From positions 1-64,000 of the forward strand of contig NC_014166.1 in assembly GCF_000092245.1 (NCBI RefSeq): 64,000 nucleotides of DNA, read 5' to 3'. Shown here in pieces: positions 19,361-27,724 of the stretch; position 1 is the stretch's first letter; each line of letters starts with the position of its first letter. Source of the stretch: Arcobacter nitrofigilis DSM 7299 (GTDB taxonomy: Bacteria > Campylobacterota > Campylobacteria > Campylobacterales > Arcobacteraceae). A model generated the notes under the pieces. The model ran no database searches. It was not told where the DNA came from and saw only the letters and a program-made list of their open reading frames with translations. A program made the position numbers and the translations under genes.

Positions 19361-19738
19361 ATGAAATATGGTGAAAAAGAGATAGTAGAATTTGATATTA
19401 ATAAAGAAGAAAATTTTTGGCCAAACAAAAATGATAAAAATTATGTAATAAATATAGAATTACCAGAATTCATGGCAAAATGCCCAAGAAGTGGTTATCC
19501 TGATTTTGCAACAATATTTATACATTATACGCCAAATAAAAAAGTTATAGAACTAAAAGCTTTAAAATTATATATAAATTCATTTATGCTTAGAGAAGTT
19601 TCCCATGAAAATGGAGCAAATGAGATTTTTGATACCTTAATGGAAAAATTGGAGCCAAAATGGTTAAAAGTAATTGCTGATTTCAAACCTCGTGGAAATG
19701 TTCATACGGTTATTGAAATAGACTCAGCTAAACTATAA
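19361..19738 (+). CDS. queF: NADPH-dependent 7-cyano-7-deazaguanine reductase
   Basis: This 125-residue type I QueF enzyme reduces preQ0 to preQ1 in queuosine tRNA modification. Conserved residues are the catalytic Cys in MAKCPRSGYPDFATI, the LKALKLYINSFMLREVSHE segment with the catalytic His-Glu, and the terminal FKPRGNVHTVIE. The length matches the short, unimodular class. It is followed within three bases by a helix-turn-helix gene. Other queuosine genes are not in the window. Confidence 0.95.
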   Translation: MKYGEKEIVEFDINKEENFWPNKNDKNYVINIELPEFMAKCPRSGYPDFATIFIHYTPNKKVIELKALKLYINSFMLREVSHENGANEIFDTLMEKLEPKWLKVIADFKPRGNVHTVIEIDSAKL

Positions 19739-19741
19739 GTT

Positions 19742-20350
19742 GTGACCTTGGAAAGATTAGTAACTACAGCACAAGCGGCAGAGATACTTGGTATATCTTT
19801 ACAAGGCGTTCATTATAGAATAAAAAATAATCAACTAAAGTCAATAAAACAATCTGGGAAAACCTATGTTTATCTTTGGGATGATAATAGTAAAAAAGAG
19901 GGTTACTCAACTTCTCTTGAAGAAGTAGCTCAAAGAAAAGAAGAAGAGAATATTTATATCGAAAAAGTTATTGAATCAAAAGATGAACAAATTCTTCTTT
20001 TAAGAAAATCTGTAAAATGGCTACGAAGACAGTATCAAGAAGAGATTGAAAGACTAGAAAAAAATCAAGATAAGATTATAAGCGTATTTGACTCTGAGAT
20101 AAAACTTCTACAAAGTGCTTTTAATGAAATGCGTGCAATTTATAAACCAGAATTAAAACCCTTGAGTCCCAAAAAGAAATTCATATCCCTAGTAGACTTT
20201 ACATCTTTGATGAAAACTTATAAAAAAACTGATAAAGAGATAAAAATTTTGATTTTAAAAGCTATTAAAAATGCAGATAAAAGGTTTATTTATAATAAAC
20301 ATACAAAAAAAGTTTTGATTTTAGATGAAGATTTTTCGGATTTTAAATAA
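19742..20350 (+). CDS. Helix-turn-helix protein with coiled coil, unknown role
   Basis: This 202-residue protein starts at GTG 19742, three bases after the queF stop. Residues 5-45 form an excisionase/MerR-like winged helix (TTAQAAEILGISLQGVHYRIKN). Residues about 65-140 are strongly charged and predicted coiled coil (WLRRQYQEEIERLEKNQDKI). The C-terminal part is basic with no known domain. It may be a DNA-binding structural or regulatory protein. Its 3' end abuts the terminator of the SRP RNA gene on the opposite strand. Confidence 0.6.
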   Translation: MTLERLVTTAQAAEILGISLQGVHYRIKNNQLKSIKQSGKTYVYLWDDNSKKEGYSTSLEEVAQRKEEENIYIEKVIESKDEQILLLRKSVKWLRRQYQEEIERLEKNQDKIISVFDSEIKLLQSAFNEMRAIYKPELKPLSPKKKFISLVDFTSLMKTYKKTDKEIKILILKAIKNADKRFIYNKHTKKVLILDEDFSDFK

Positions 20351-20370
20351 AAAAAGAAGTGCTAAGCACT
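20349..20370 (-). terminator. Terminator of the SRP RNA gene
   Basis: On the minus strand the hairpin AGTGCTTAGCACT (20358-20370) is followed by a T run (20355-20349). It ends SRP RNA transcription and may also serve as the end of the convergent helix-turn-helix gene, whose stop codon is at 20348-20350. Confidence 0.75.
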
Positions 20371-20473
20371 CCTCTCCAGATACCTAAACACACCATAAAA
20401 GAAGGTGCCTTGCTATGTTCCCATCCTGGGGCGTTGTCTTCAGATATAATTGTAAAGGTCTAAAGAAGAGCAT
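20366..20473 (-). ncRNA. ffs: Signal recognition particle RNA (4.5S, small bacterial type)
   Basis: On the minus strand the apical hairpin reads CAGG-AUG-GGAA-CAU-AGCA: the GGAA tetraloop (20421-20418) on a three-pair stem, flanked by CAGG and AGCA. This is the universally conserved Ffh-binding core of SRP RNA. AAGGCA follows, as in E. coli. The ends pair: CTCTTCTTTAGA at the 5' side and TCTGGAGAGGAG at the 3' side make a 12-pair closing helix with G-U pairs. The length is about 108 nt. The RNA with Ffh targets membrane proteins to the translocon. The exact ends are estimates. Confidence 0.9.
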
Positions 20474-20557
20474 AAAAAGTACCAAATACTCTTTGTGCTT
20501 CTCTTTAAGGGCTGTAATCTTACCCTAATAAACTTAAAATTCTTATAAAGTTAAAAC

Positions 20558-20585
20558 TTGACTTTTAATTATAGAAGAGTACAAT
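20558..20585 (+). promoter_or_regulatory. Sigma-70-type promoter for the EamA-yqaA pair
   Basis: TTGACT (20558-20563) and TACAAT (20580-20585) are separated by 16 bases, a good -35/-10 pair. The same TTG could be misread as a start codon. Seeing it as the -35 box supports the downstream TTG at 20615 as the true translation start. Confidence 0.55.
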
Positions 20586-20614
20586 TCTATCCTTATTTCA
20601 AAAAAAGTGATAAT

Positions 20615-21523
20615 TTGACTAAAAATTTTAATCTAATAGGAATATTTTCCTTAATCTTTGCAATGTTTATTTGGGGTAGTTCTTTTGTTGCATTAAAAAT
20701 AGCGATGCAAGATTTAGGAGAGTTTACAGTTCTATTTTTTAGAATGTTCATAGCCTCTTTATGTTTTGTTTATTTTATAAAAAGATTTTCAAAATATAGT
20801 TTTGAAAAAAGTGATATTAAATACATGCTTATGTTATGTATTTTTGAGCCATCATTATATTTTATCTTTGAAATTAAAGCCTTAACTTATACTTCTGTAT
20901 CTCAAGCTGGAATGATTACTTCATTGATGCCAATTATTACAGCAATGGGAGCTGGTTATTTTCTTAAAGAGCTTGTTTCAAGACAACTTTTGTTTGGTTC
21001 TGTAATAGCAATGATTGGGGCTATTTGGTTAAGCGTTCAAGGTAGTGTAACTTTTGGCGCACCAAATCCTATGCTTGGGAACTTCTTAGAACTATGTGCT
21101 ATGGTTTGTGGAGCAGCTTATACAATACTTGCTAGACATTTAATAGAAAAATATCCTGCACTTTTTATAACTGCAATTCAAGCGTTTGCAGGGGCTATTT
21201 TCTTTTTTCCATTTTTTATTTACGAATATATGACACGGGATATAAATTTTACACAGAATTCTGTGTTGTCTTTAATTTATTTAGGTGTTGTGGTGACTTT
21301 GGCTGGGTATGGTTTATACAATTATGCCTTGACTAAAATTGAAGCTTCAAAGGCTGCAATGTATATAAATTTAATCCCTATTTTTACAATGATTTTGGCA
21401 TTTTTTATATTAAAAGAAGAGTTAAGTGTTGAAGAATTGATTGCTAGTGCAACGATTTTAAGTGGAGTTATAATCTCTCAAGTTTCTGTAAAAAGATTTA
21501 GAAGAAAAAGAAAAATAGCTTGA
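20615..21523 (+). CDS. EamA-family (DMT) transporter
   Basis: This is a roughly 302-residue membrane protein with ten predicted helices and two EamA repeats; the first begins FAMFIWGSSFVALKIAM and the second AMVCGAAYTILARHL. It is a small-metabolite exporter of unknown substrate. I choose TTG 20615 (weak upstream AAGTGA), because the earlier in-frame TTG at 20558 coincides with the -35 of a promoter. The start therefore remains uncertain. It overlaps the next gene by three bases (TTGA). Confidence 0.82.
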   Translation: MTKNFNLIGIFSLIFAMFIWGSSFVALKIAMQDLGEFTVLFFRMFIASLCFVYFIKRFSKYSFEKSDIKYMLMLCIFEPSLYFIFEIKALTYTSVSQAGMITSLMPIITAMGAGYFLKELVSRQLLFGSVIAMIGAIWLSVQGSVTFGAPNPMLGNFLELCAMVCGAAYTILARHLIEKYPALFITAIQAFAGAIFFFPFFIYEYMTRDINFTQNSVLSLIYLGVVVTLAGYGLYNYALTKIEASKAAMYINLIPIFTMILAFFILKEELSVEELIASATILSGVIISQVSVKRFRRKRKIA

Positions 21524-21936
21524 TTTATTTAACTCTTTTTTTCTCAAGTTTTGTTTCTGCAACCTTCTTTCCTATGGTAAGTGAAGCAGTTCTTGTTTAT
21601 GATATTTTACAAGGATATAATTTAGCTCTTTTGCTTTTTGTAGCAACTTTAGGTAATAGTTTAGGCTCGTGTGTAAATTATTTTCTTGGGTTAAAAGGTG
21701 AAGAGTACTTAGAAAATAAAAAGTACATTCCAAAAAAGAGTATAGATAGGGCAAAAAGCTTTTTTGATAAATATGGAGGCTGGTCCTTACTTTTGTCTTG
21801 GATGCCAATAATAGGTGATCCTATTACTTTAATAGCTGGTGTTTTAAAATATAAGTTTAGATATTTTTTTGCTTTAGTTGTAATTGCAAAATTTGTAAGA
21901 TATGCAGTTTTAGCATATCTTACTTTGTTATATTAG
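21520..21936 (+). CDS. YqaA/DedA-like small membrane protein (VTT domain)
   Basis: This 138-residue protein with about four membrane segments resembles E. coli YqaA in the SNARE-associated/VTT superfamily: FFPMVSEAVLV, GNSLGSCVNYFLG, and WMPIIGDPITLIAGVLKYKF with the conserved G-(D/E)-P motif. DedA relatives act in lipid scrambling or envelope homeostasis; YqaA itself is uncharacterised. The start TTG 21520 overlaps the stop of the upstream transporter, so translation is coupled. The 3' end overlaps the convergent modE gene by four bases. Confidence 0.8.
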   Translation: MIYLTLFFSSFVSATFFPMVSEAVLVYDILQGYNLALLLFVATLGNSLGSCVNYFLGLKGEEYLENKKYIPKKSIDRAKSFFDKYGGWSLLLSWMPIIGDPITLIAGVLKYKFRYFFALVVIAKFVRYAVLAYLTLLY

Positions 21937-22703
21937 ATTATATTTATATTATAAGCTTTAAATTGTGCAAAAATAGTATCGTTTATCTTAATTTCAAGAT
22001 TTTTATAACTAGAGTTTGTAATTTTTGCATCTATTAAATTCTTTTCTCCACATCGAATACTCAAAAAAGTATTAATTCCATCATCATTAATTTTTTCTAT
22101 TATCCCTTTTAAAGAGTTTCTAGCACTATTTGAATTTACACTTTTTGTAATTACTATTGAGCTTGTCTCAATTAAAAGTTTTACATATTTTTGAAGAGTT
22201 AGTTCTCTTTTTTCTAAAAACTCTGTGCTAACTATTGTTATTAGCTTTTGTTCTGAAGCTAAGGTAATCTCTATTTCACAAGTTTCATTTTTCGATAATA
22301 TATTTGTTATTTTACCTTCAAGTTTTGAGAAAACTGGTTTTTCATTTTTTAGATTTATTACAAGACCATCAAATAGACTACTCATATTTTTTAAATAAGT
22401 TTCATGAAGATTTCTTAATTCATCGTAAGCATTAATAATCTCTTTGGCATAGGTAGTAATTACTGTACCTCCACCACCCACACCACCAGTGATTTTTGTA
22501 ACTAAAGGTTCTTTTGATAGTTTATTCATAATATCAACACTATCCCAAGCAGCCTTATAACTCATCTTCATTTGTTTTGCAGCTTTTGAGATAGATCCAT
22601 AGATTTGGATATTTTTTAGAAGTTCAACTCTTCCTTTACCTATAAAGCCTTTTGTATCTTTATTTACCCAAAAATTGCCATCTATATTAAATTTATTTTC
22701 CAT
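21933..22703 (-). CDS. modE: Molybdate-responsive regulator ModE
   Basis: This 256-residue protein has the ModE architecture. The N-terminal LysR-like winged helix (GRVELLKNIQIYGSISKAAKQMKMSYKAAWDSVDIMN) carries the ModE-specific GGVGGGGTVITTYA wing, followed by two TOBE/Mop repeats (about 125-190 and 195-256; the second starts NSARNSLKGII). ModE with bound molybdate represses molybdate uptake operons. Candidate targets lie at 41295-41318 and 44466-44492 in this window. modE is separated from the mod operons by about 17 kb. Confidence 0.9.
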   Translation of the reverse strand: MENKFNIDGNFWVNKDTKGFIGKGRVELLKNIQIYGSISKAAKQMKMSYKAAWDSVDIMNKLSKEPLVTKITGGVGGGGTVITTYAKEIINAYDELRNLHETYLKNMSSLFDGLVINLKNEKPVFSKLEGKITNILSKNETCEIEITLASEQKLITIVSTEFLEKRELTLQKYVKLLIETSSIVITKSVNSNSARNSLKGIIEKINDDGINTFLSIRCGEKNLIDAKITNSSYKNLEIKINDTIFAQFKAYNINII

Positions 22704-22860
22704 AAGTGAAATATAACCTAATGAAAAATAATTGTCAACACATTTGAGTAAATTGTATCTTTGAATAAACTAAAAATAATAAAAAATATACAGAATTTAA
22801 TATTTTAATAGATAAAAAATAGGTAATATAATTATTTAATAAGTCTATTTAAGGTTAATA

Positions 22861-25557
22861 ATGTTTAAAATATTTATAAGTATTTATTTGATAATTTTTT
22901 TTACAACAAATATTTTTGCATCATCTACCTATAGTAATATCTCTTTAACATTTAAAGAAAAAGAGTGGATTAAAAATAATCCTAAGGTATCTATTGCTTT
23001 ATCACGTGATTTTCCCCCATTTTCTTATAAAGAAAATGGAAAGTTAAAAGGTTTAACTATTGATGTAATTAATAAAATTGGGAAATTGACAGGTTTAACT
23101 TTTAAAACAGAATCATCTACCTGGACTACTTCTTTAAATAATTTTAAAAGTGGTAGAGTTGAGATAATAAGTGATATTTCTTATACTAAAAAAAGAGAAG
23201 CTTTTACTCTTTTTACAAAACCATATTATGAAATTCCTAATTTTATTTTTGGATTAAAAGAGGATAAAAGTTATAAAGATAAAAATAGTTTAATTGGCAA
23301 AACTTTAGCAGTAACTAGAGGAATTTTTTATATAGATGAGATAAACAAAGCAGGAATAAATACTTTGGAAGTTGATTCTGTAGTAGATAAGCCTAAGGTA
23401 GTTATTGAAGGAAAAGCAGATTATTTTGTTTCTGCTTATACAAAAGGAATAAAGATAATTAAGCAAAATTCTTTAACAAATTTTAAAGTAATAGATGAAT
23501 TTGATAGAATTAAAAAAGAGGATTTAAGATTTGGAGTTAATCCCAATAACCCTCTTTTGTATTCTATAATAAAAAAAGCTTTAGATAAGATTTCTAGTGA
23601 AGAGTTAAATTCAATAGTTAACAAATGGATTACTATTTCGCAGGATAGCTCAAATTATAAAAACATTAATTTTACAGAAGAGGAGAAGGCTTACTTAAGA
23701 ACTAAACCTATTTTAAAATATAGTGAAATAAACTGGAAACCTTTATCTATTATTGAAAATAATGAGATGCAAGGTATTTTAGGCGATTTTCTTAAAATTG
23801 TAAGTATAAGATCAGGGCTTAAGTTCCAATTTGTTCCTTCAAAATCGTGGAAAGATGTTTTAGATAAGTTCAAGGAGGGGAAAATAGATTTAATTCCCGC
23901 TGTTACTTCATATAAAGATAAAAATGTAAAAGGTCTTCTTTCTAAAATGTACTCAAAGTTTCCAATGGTAATAATAACTGGTTCAAAGTATTCTTACGTA
24001 AATAATTTAAATGACTTAAAAAATAAAGTAATTGCTGTTCCTAAATATTATACTAGTTATAACTTTATTAAAAAAAATTATCCTAATATTAAGATATTAG
24101 AGACTTCAAATATTCAAGAAGCTTTGATTTTAGTAGAAAAAGGGAAGGCAGATGCTTTTGTCGGACATATTGCAACTTCAATATTTTATATTTCATTACT
24201 TCATTTGAATGATTTAAAGATTTCTGGAAGTACACTTTTTGATTTTGAACATCACTATTTAGTGCAAAAGAATAATCCAATATTATTATCAATAATTAAT
24301 AAAACAATAGATTCTATTACTCAAAAAGAGAAAAAAGAGATTTATTCAAATTGGATTCAAACTACTGTTAAAGAAAAAGCTATTGACTATAAAATTTTAA
24401 TAATCATTTTATTAATAACTTTATTGATAATAATAGGATTTTTATATAGACAATATTTTTTAAAAAAATATAACAGCAAACTTGAGAATTCTTATCGTAA
24501 TATTCAAAGCATTATAAATTCTACTTTAGAGGCAATTATTCTTACAGAAGATAGAGTATGTATAGATGCAAATGACTCTGCATTAAAACTGTTTAACTTA
24601 AGTAAAAAAGAGATAATAGGCTTAGACTATTTGGAGTTTGTACCTGATGAAGAGAAACAAAAAGTTAAAGAGAGTTTTTTAAACAATACTTCTGAACCTT
24701 TTGAGGTAAATATCTTAACATCAGATAAAAAAGTTATTCCTACTTTAGGGAGAGGAACAAATTTAAAATTAGATAATAAGATTATTCGAATCTCTTCTAT
24801 TATTGATTTATCAGAGGTTAAAGACAAAGAGAAACTTTTGATTGAACAATCTAAAATGGCAGCTCTTGGTGAAATGATTGGACACATTGCACATCAATGG
24901 AGGCAACCATTAAGTATAATTACAACGATTAGTAGTAGTTGGAGTATTTATGAGCAAATAGGAAAGTTCAATAAAGAAAAGGTTTTGGAAGATTCGAAAC
25001 AGATAGTTTTAAATGCCAATTATCTTTCTCAAACAATTGATGATTTTAGATCTTTTATTAAAGGTGGAGAAGAGACAAAAGAGTTCAATATCAAAGAGTT
25101 AATAGAAAATCTAAGTAGACTTATCTCTTCCTCTTTACAAAGTGCCCAAGTAAAATATCTATTTGATAATACTTTGGACAAAAATGTAAAAGGAAATCAA
25201 AATGAGGTACTTCAAGTTTTGATAAATATAATTAATAATGCAATTGATGCTTTAACAGAAAATAAAAAAGATGGAGATAGATTTCTTTTTATAAAAGTTA
25301 CACAAGATAAAGATACTATTTGTGTAAGTATAAAAGATAATGCCAATGGAATACCTGAGAATATAATGAATAAAATATATGAACCATATTTTACAACAAA
25401 ACACGAATCCAATGGAACAGGGCTTGGTTTATACATGGCTTATTCAATTGTTAAAAAAATGGGAGGGGAGATAAGTGTTTCAAATGTGGAATATGAACAT
25501 GAAAGTAAAAAATATAAAGGGGCAAATTTCTTAGTTTCTTTAAAGTGTGTTGGGTAA
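22861..25557 (+). CDS. Hybrid-sensor-like histidine kinase with two periplasmic SBP3 domains and PAS
   Basis: This 898-residue membrane kinase has a signal peptide (to about residue 20). Two tandem bacterial extracellular solute-binding family 3 domains follow (about 33-255, starting WIKNNPKVSIALSRDFPPFSY; and about 275-500, starting KPILKYSEINWKPLS). Next come one transmembrane helix (about 510-535), a PAS domain (about 545-650), HisKA with H-box MIGHIAHQWRQPLS, and HATPase with N-box LINIINNAIDAL and TGLGLYMAYS. The layout is BvgS-like but without a receiver domain. It should sense an amino-acid-like ligand. No response regulator is adjacent. Confidence 0.9.
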   Translation: MFKIFISIYLIIFFTTNIFASSTYSNISLTFKEKEWIKNNPKVSIALSRDFPPFSYKENGKLKGLTIDVINKIGKLTGLTFKTESSTWTTSLNNFKSGRVEIISDISYTKKREAFTLFTKPYYEIPNFIFGLKEDKSYKDKNSLIGKTLAVTRGIFYIDEINKAGINTLEVDSVVDKPKVVIEGKADYFVSAYTKGIKIIKQNSLTNFKVIDEFDRIKKEDLRFGVNPNNPLLYSIIKKALDKISSEELNSIVNKWITISQDSSNYKNINFTEEEKAYLRTKPILKYSEINWKPLSIIENNEMQGILGDFLKIVSIRSGLKFQFVPSKSWKDVLDKFKEGKIDLIPAVTSYKDKNVKGLLSKMYSKFPMVIITGSKYSYVNNLNDLKNKVIAVPKYYTSYNFIKKNYPNIKILETSNIQEALILVEKGKADAFVGHIATSIFYISLLHLNDLKISGSTLFDFEHHYLVQKNNPILLSIINKTIDSITQKEKKEIYSNWIQTTVKEKAIDYKILIIILLITLLIIIGFLYRQYFLKKYNSKLENSYRNIQSIINSTLEAIILTEDRVCIDANDSALKLFNLSKKEIIGLDYLEFVPDEEKQKVKESFLNNTSEPFEVNILTSDKKVIPTLGRGTNLKLDNKIIRISSIIDLSEVKDKEKLLIEQSKMAALGEMIGHIAHQWRQPLSIITTISSSWSIYEQIGKFNKEKVLEDSKQIVLNANYLSQTIDDFRSFIKGGEETKEFNIKELIENLSRLISSSLQSAQVKYLFDNTLDKNVKGNQNEVLQVLINIINNAIDALTENKKDGDRFLFIKVTQDKDTICVSIKDNANGIPENIMNKIYEPYFTTKHESNGTGLGLYMAYSIVKKMGGEISVSNVEYEHESKKYKGANFLVSLKCVG

Positions 25558-25582
25558 AACAAAGACCTAAAGTCTTTGTTTT
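25556..25582. terminator. Bidirectional terminator between kinase and ferredoxin genes
   Basis: AAAACAAAGAC and GTCTTTGTTTT form an 11-base stem with a CTAAA loop and T-rich flank on each strand. It lies at the end of the plus-strand kinase gene and four bases after the stop of the minus-strand ferredoxin gene. Confidence 0.8.
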
Positions 25583-25586
25583 AGAT

Positions 25587-25970
25587 TTAAAATTGTCCTA
25601 CGTTTGCGTAAGCTTCTCTATCTTCCATTGGAATGTCAGCAATAAATTTTTGCTCTTTTACGCTTGGAAGCATAAGACCTTTTGTTTTATGTTCTCTTAT
25701 TTTATAAGTACCTTCGTCATTTCCCATTGCATAATAATCTGAGAATTCACTAGTATAAGGCATATCCCATACTATTGCACCTTCAGTTGGACAGGCTTCT
25801 GCACATCTAGGTTTATCTGCATGATCAACACACTCAACACATGATTCTGGTTTTACATAAAAAACATCTGTAGGATTTTTATCATGACCATCTTCTAAAA
25901 TCGCTGCAACTGGACACTCTGGAGCACATGCTTCACAACTTATACACTCTTCTGTAATTTTAACTGCCAT
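25587..25970 (-). CDS. 2[4Fe-4S] ferredoxin, nif-associated (Alvin/FdxN-like)
   Basis: This 127-residue ferredoxin has two cluster motifs: CISCEACAPECP (CxxCxxCxxxCP) and CVECVDHADKPRCAEACP (CxxC, eight residues, CxxxCP). The enlarged gap in the second motif and the long C-terminal helix are typical of Allochromatium-type low-potential ferredoxins, which include nitrogenase electron donors. It has its own sigma-54 promoter at 26005-26020, placing it in the nif regulon. Its likely role is electron delivery to NifH or to FeMo-co synthesis enzymes; this is inferred. Confidence 0.88.
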   Translation of the reverse strand: MAVKITEECISCEACAPECPVAAILEDGHDKNPTDVFYVKPESCVECVDHADKPRCAEACPTEGAIVWDMPYTSEFSDYYAMGNDEGTYKIREHKTKGLMLPSVKEQKFIADIPMEDREAYANVGQF

Positions 25971-26004
25971 TGTCTTTCCTTATATAAAAATATAAGAAAG
26001 ACAA

Positions 26005-26020
26005 TGCAAATAGTGTTCCA
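26005..26020 (-). promoter_or_regulatory. Sigma-54 promoter of the 2[4Fe-4S] ferredoxin gene
   Basis: On the minus strand TGGAACACTATTTGCA matches the -24/-12 consensus (GG at -24, GC at -12, correct 12-base register). It lies about 35 bases before the start codon. The same 15 bases TGCAAATAGTGTTCC recur in the nifX and nifN promoters. Confidence 0.85.
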
Positions 26021-26028
26021 TTATTAAG

Positions 26029-26493
26029 CTATTTATCTAGAGTGTAGTACCAAGCGTTTAAATTACTTCGTTTAAATTTTTTATTTGTATAAAATTCTTT
26101 GGCTGTTGTATTGTCTTCATCACAAACTAATTGTAGCCTTGTCAATGAGTGCTTTTTAGCATAATCTTTGATGTACTCAAGAAGGTAAGTTCCAACGCCT
26201 AAATCTCTATAATCATCTTTGATGATAAAGTCTTCTATTAGTCCAACTTTTGTTCCCATAACAGTTGAAATAATCTTTTGAATAGTAATCATCCCTATAA
26301 CTTCATTTTCAAACTTTACAAGGATAACTTCGGAACTTTTATTATTTATTAGTAGGATTATCCCTTCTTCATGTTTTTTTTCATTGAAAGTAAAATCTTG
26401 CTCAATAGTAAACAAAGATTGAAGAAGGTTAATCAGGTCTGGAAGGTCGTCATTTGTTGCTTTACATATTTGTAAATTATTTTTTAATATCAT
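26029..26493 (-). CDS. GNAT-family N-acetyltransferase
   Basis: This 154-residue acetyltransferase has the GNAT core with acetyl-CoA loop RDLGVGTYLLEYIKDYAKKH and the late motif NTTAKEFYTNKKFKRSNLNAWYY. The substrate is unknown. Its start overlaps the 3' end of clpX by 17 bases, so it is translated from the clpX message under the same sigma-54 promoter as the SIR2-like gene. A role in modifying or protecting nitrogenase components is only a guess from context. Confidence 0.82.
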   Translation of the reverse strand: MILKNNLQICKATNDDLPDLINLLQSLFTIEQDFTFNEKKHEEGIILLINNKSSEVILVKFENEVIGMITIQKIISTVMGTKVGLIEDFIIKDDYRDLGVGTYLLEYIKDYAKKHSLTRLQLVCDEDNTTAKEFYTNKKFKRSNLNAWYYTLDK

Positions 26494-27724
26494 TATAGTT
26501 TATCTCCTTAGAGACCTTCTTTTCCGTACCTTTCACATATATTAAATCTACATCTTTTTCATTACATATATACTCTTGTGTAATTACGCACGAACCCAAG
26601 TTCTCTTCTGATGGTATTGTATATTGTAATGGTAGCATAAGTTTTTCTATTATACCCCTTAATCCTCTTGCTCCTACGTCTTTTTCATAAGCAATATTTG
26701 CAATTTCATCTAGGGCTTTATCATCAAATTTTAAATCAACTCCATCGAGTTCAAATAGGATTTCATACTGTTTTGTAATAGCATTCTTTGGCTCTTTTAA
26801 AACTCTTATTAAATCATCTTTTGAGAGTTTATTAAGTTCTGCAATTACTGGAATCCTACCAATAAATTCAGGAATTAATCCAAAAGAGATAAGCTCTTTT
26901 GCTTCGATATCTTTTTTATCTTTTTGTTTATTATCTTTGTTTAAAAATCCCATTACTGTAGACTTTTCTTTGTTTTCATCTTTTCGTAATCCTACAAAGG
27001 CACCACCACAGATAAATAAAACATGGGTAGTATCAAAAATAATAGTTTCAGCAGATGAGTTTTTTCTACTTCCTTTTACAGGAACATAAACTTCAGCACC
27101 CTCTAAAATTTTTAGTAATCCTTGTTGAACACCCTCCCCACTTACATCTCTTCCGCTTGTGGCACTTTCACTTTTATTGGCTATTTTATCTATTTCATCA
27201 ATATAAACAATACCTCTTTTTGCTTTTTCCAAATCAAAATCAGCAGCAGCTAGAAGTCGTGAAAGTATAGATTCCACATCTTCCCCTACATATCCAGCTT
27301 CTGTTAGGGCTGTCGCATCTGCAACTGCAAAAGGTACGTCCATAATTTTTGCTAATGATTTTGCAAGTAGAGTTTTACCACTTCCCGTTGGACCTATTAA
27401 CATAATATTTGATTTTTCTAACTCAACATTTTTTACAATGGGTTTATCAATTCTTTTATAATGGTTATAAAGTGCAACTGCTAAAACTTTTTTTGCATCA
27501 TCTTGACCTATTACATACTCATCAAGATGTTCTTTTATTTTAATTGGAACACTAAGTCCTTTTTGAAACTCTTTTTTTGCTTCTTTTATGGTCTCTTTTT
27601 CCATAACATTTGAGCACATAGAGATACACTCATCACAAATATTTGCATTTTCACTTGAAAATATTTTTTTAACTTCTTTTATCTCTTTTCCGCAAAAGTC
27701 ACATGATTTTTTAGTACTAGGCAT
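26477..27724 (-). CDS. clpX: ClpX ATPase, nif-linked copy
   Basis: ClpX is the AAA+ unfoldase that feeds substrates to ClpP. The 415-residue protein has the N-terminal zinc finger (CDFCGKEI, then ICDECISMC), Walker A GPTGSGKT, Walker B IVYIDEID and the ISREGVQQ-like region seen as SGEGVQQGLLKILEG. It sits second in a sigma-54-driven operon after a SIR2-like gene, not next to clpP. In Azotobacter vinelandii a second ClpX (ClpX2) is encoded in the nif cluster and controls NifB and NifEN levels, so this may be its functional equivalent. Whether another clpX exists in the genome is not visible. Confidence 0.93.
   Translation of the reverse strand: MPSTKKSCDFCGKEIKEVKKIFSSENANICDECISMCSNVMEKETIKEAKKEFQKGLSVPIKIKEHLDEYVIGQDDAKKVLAVALYNHYKRIDKPIVKNVELEKSNIMLIGPTGSGKTLLAKSLAKIMDVPFAVADATALTEAGYVGEDVESILSRLLAAADFDLEKAKRGIVYIDEIDKIANKSESATSGRDVSGEGVQQGLLKILEGAEVYVPVKGSRKNSSAETIIFDTTHVLFICGGAFVGLRKDENKEKSTVMGFLNKDNKQKDKKDIEAKELISFGLIPEFIGRIPVIAELNKLSKDDLIRVLKEPKNAITKQYEILFELDGVDLKFDDKALDEIANIAYEKDVGARGLRGIIEKLMLPLQYTIPSEENLGSCVITQEYICNEKDVDLIYVKGTEKKVSKEINYNDIKK

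Noticed and set aside
20350-20480. Plus-strand small RNA or regulatory leader of the EamA gene
   Set aside because: The conserved SRP core (CAGG, GGAA tetraloop, AGCA), the closing helix and the terminator all read correctly only on the minus strand.
20558-20614. TTG at 20558 as start codon of the EamA transporter
   Set aside because: That TTG forms the -35 box of a well-spaced promoter (TTGACT, 16 bases, TACAAT), so translation from it is unlikely.
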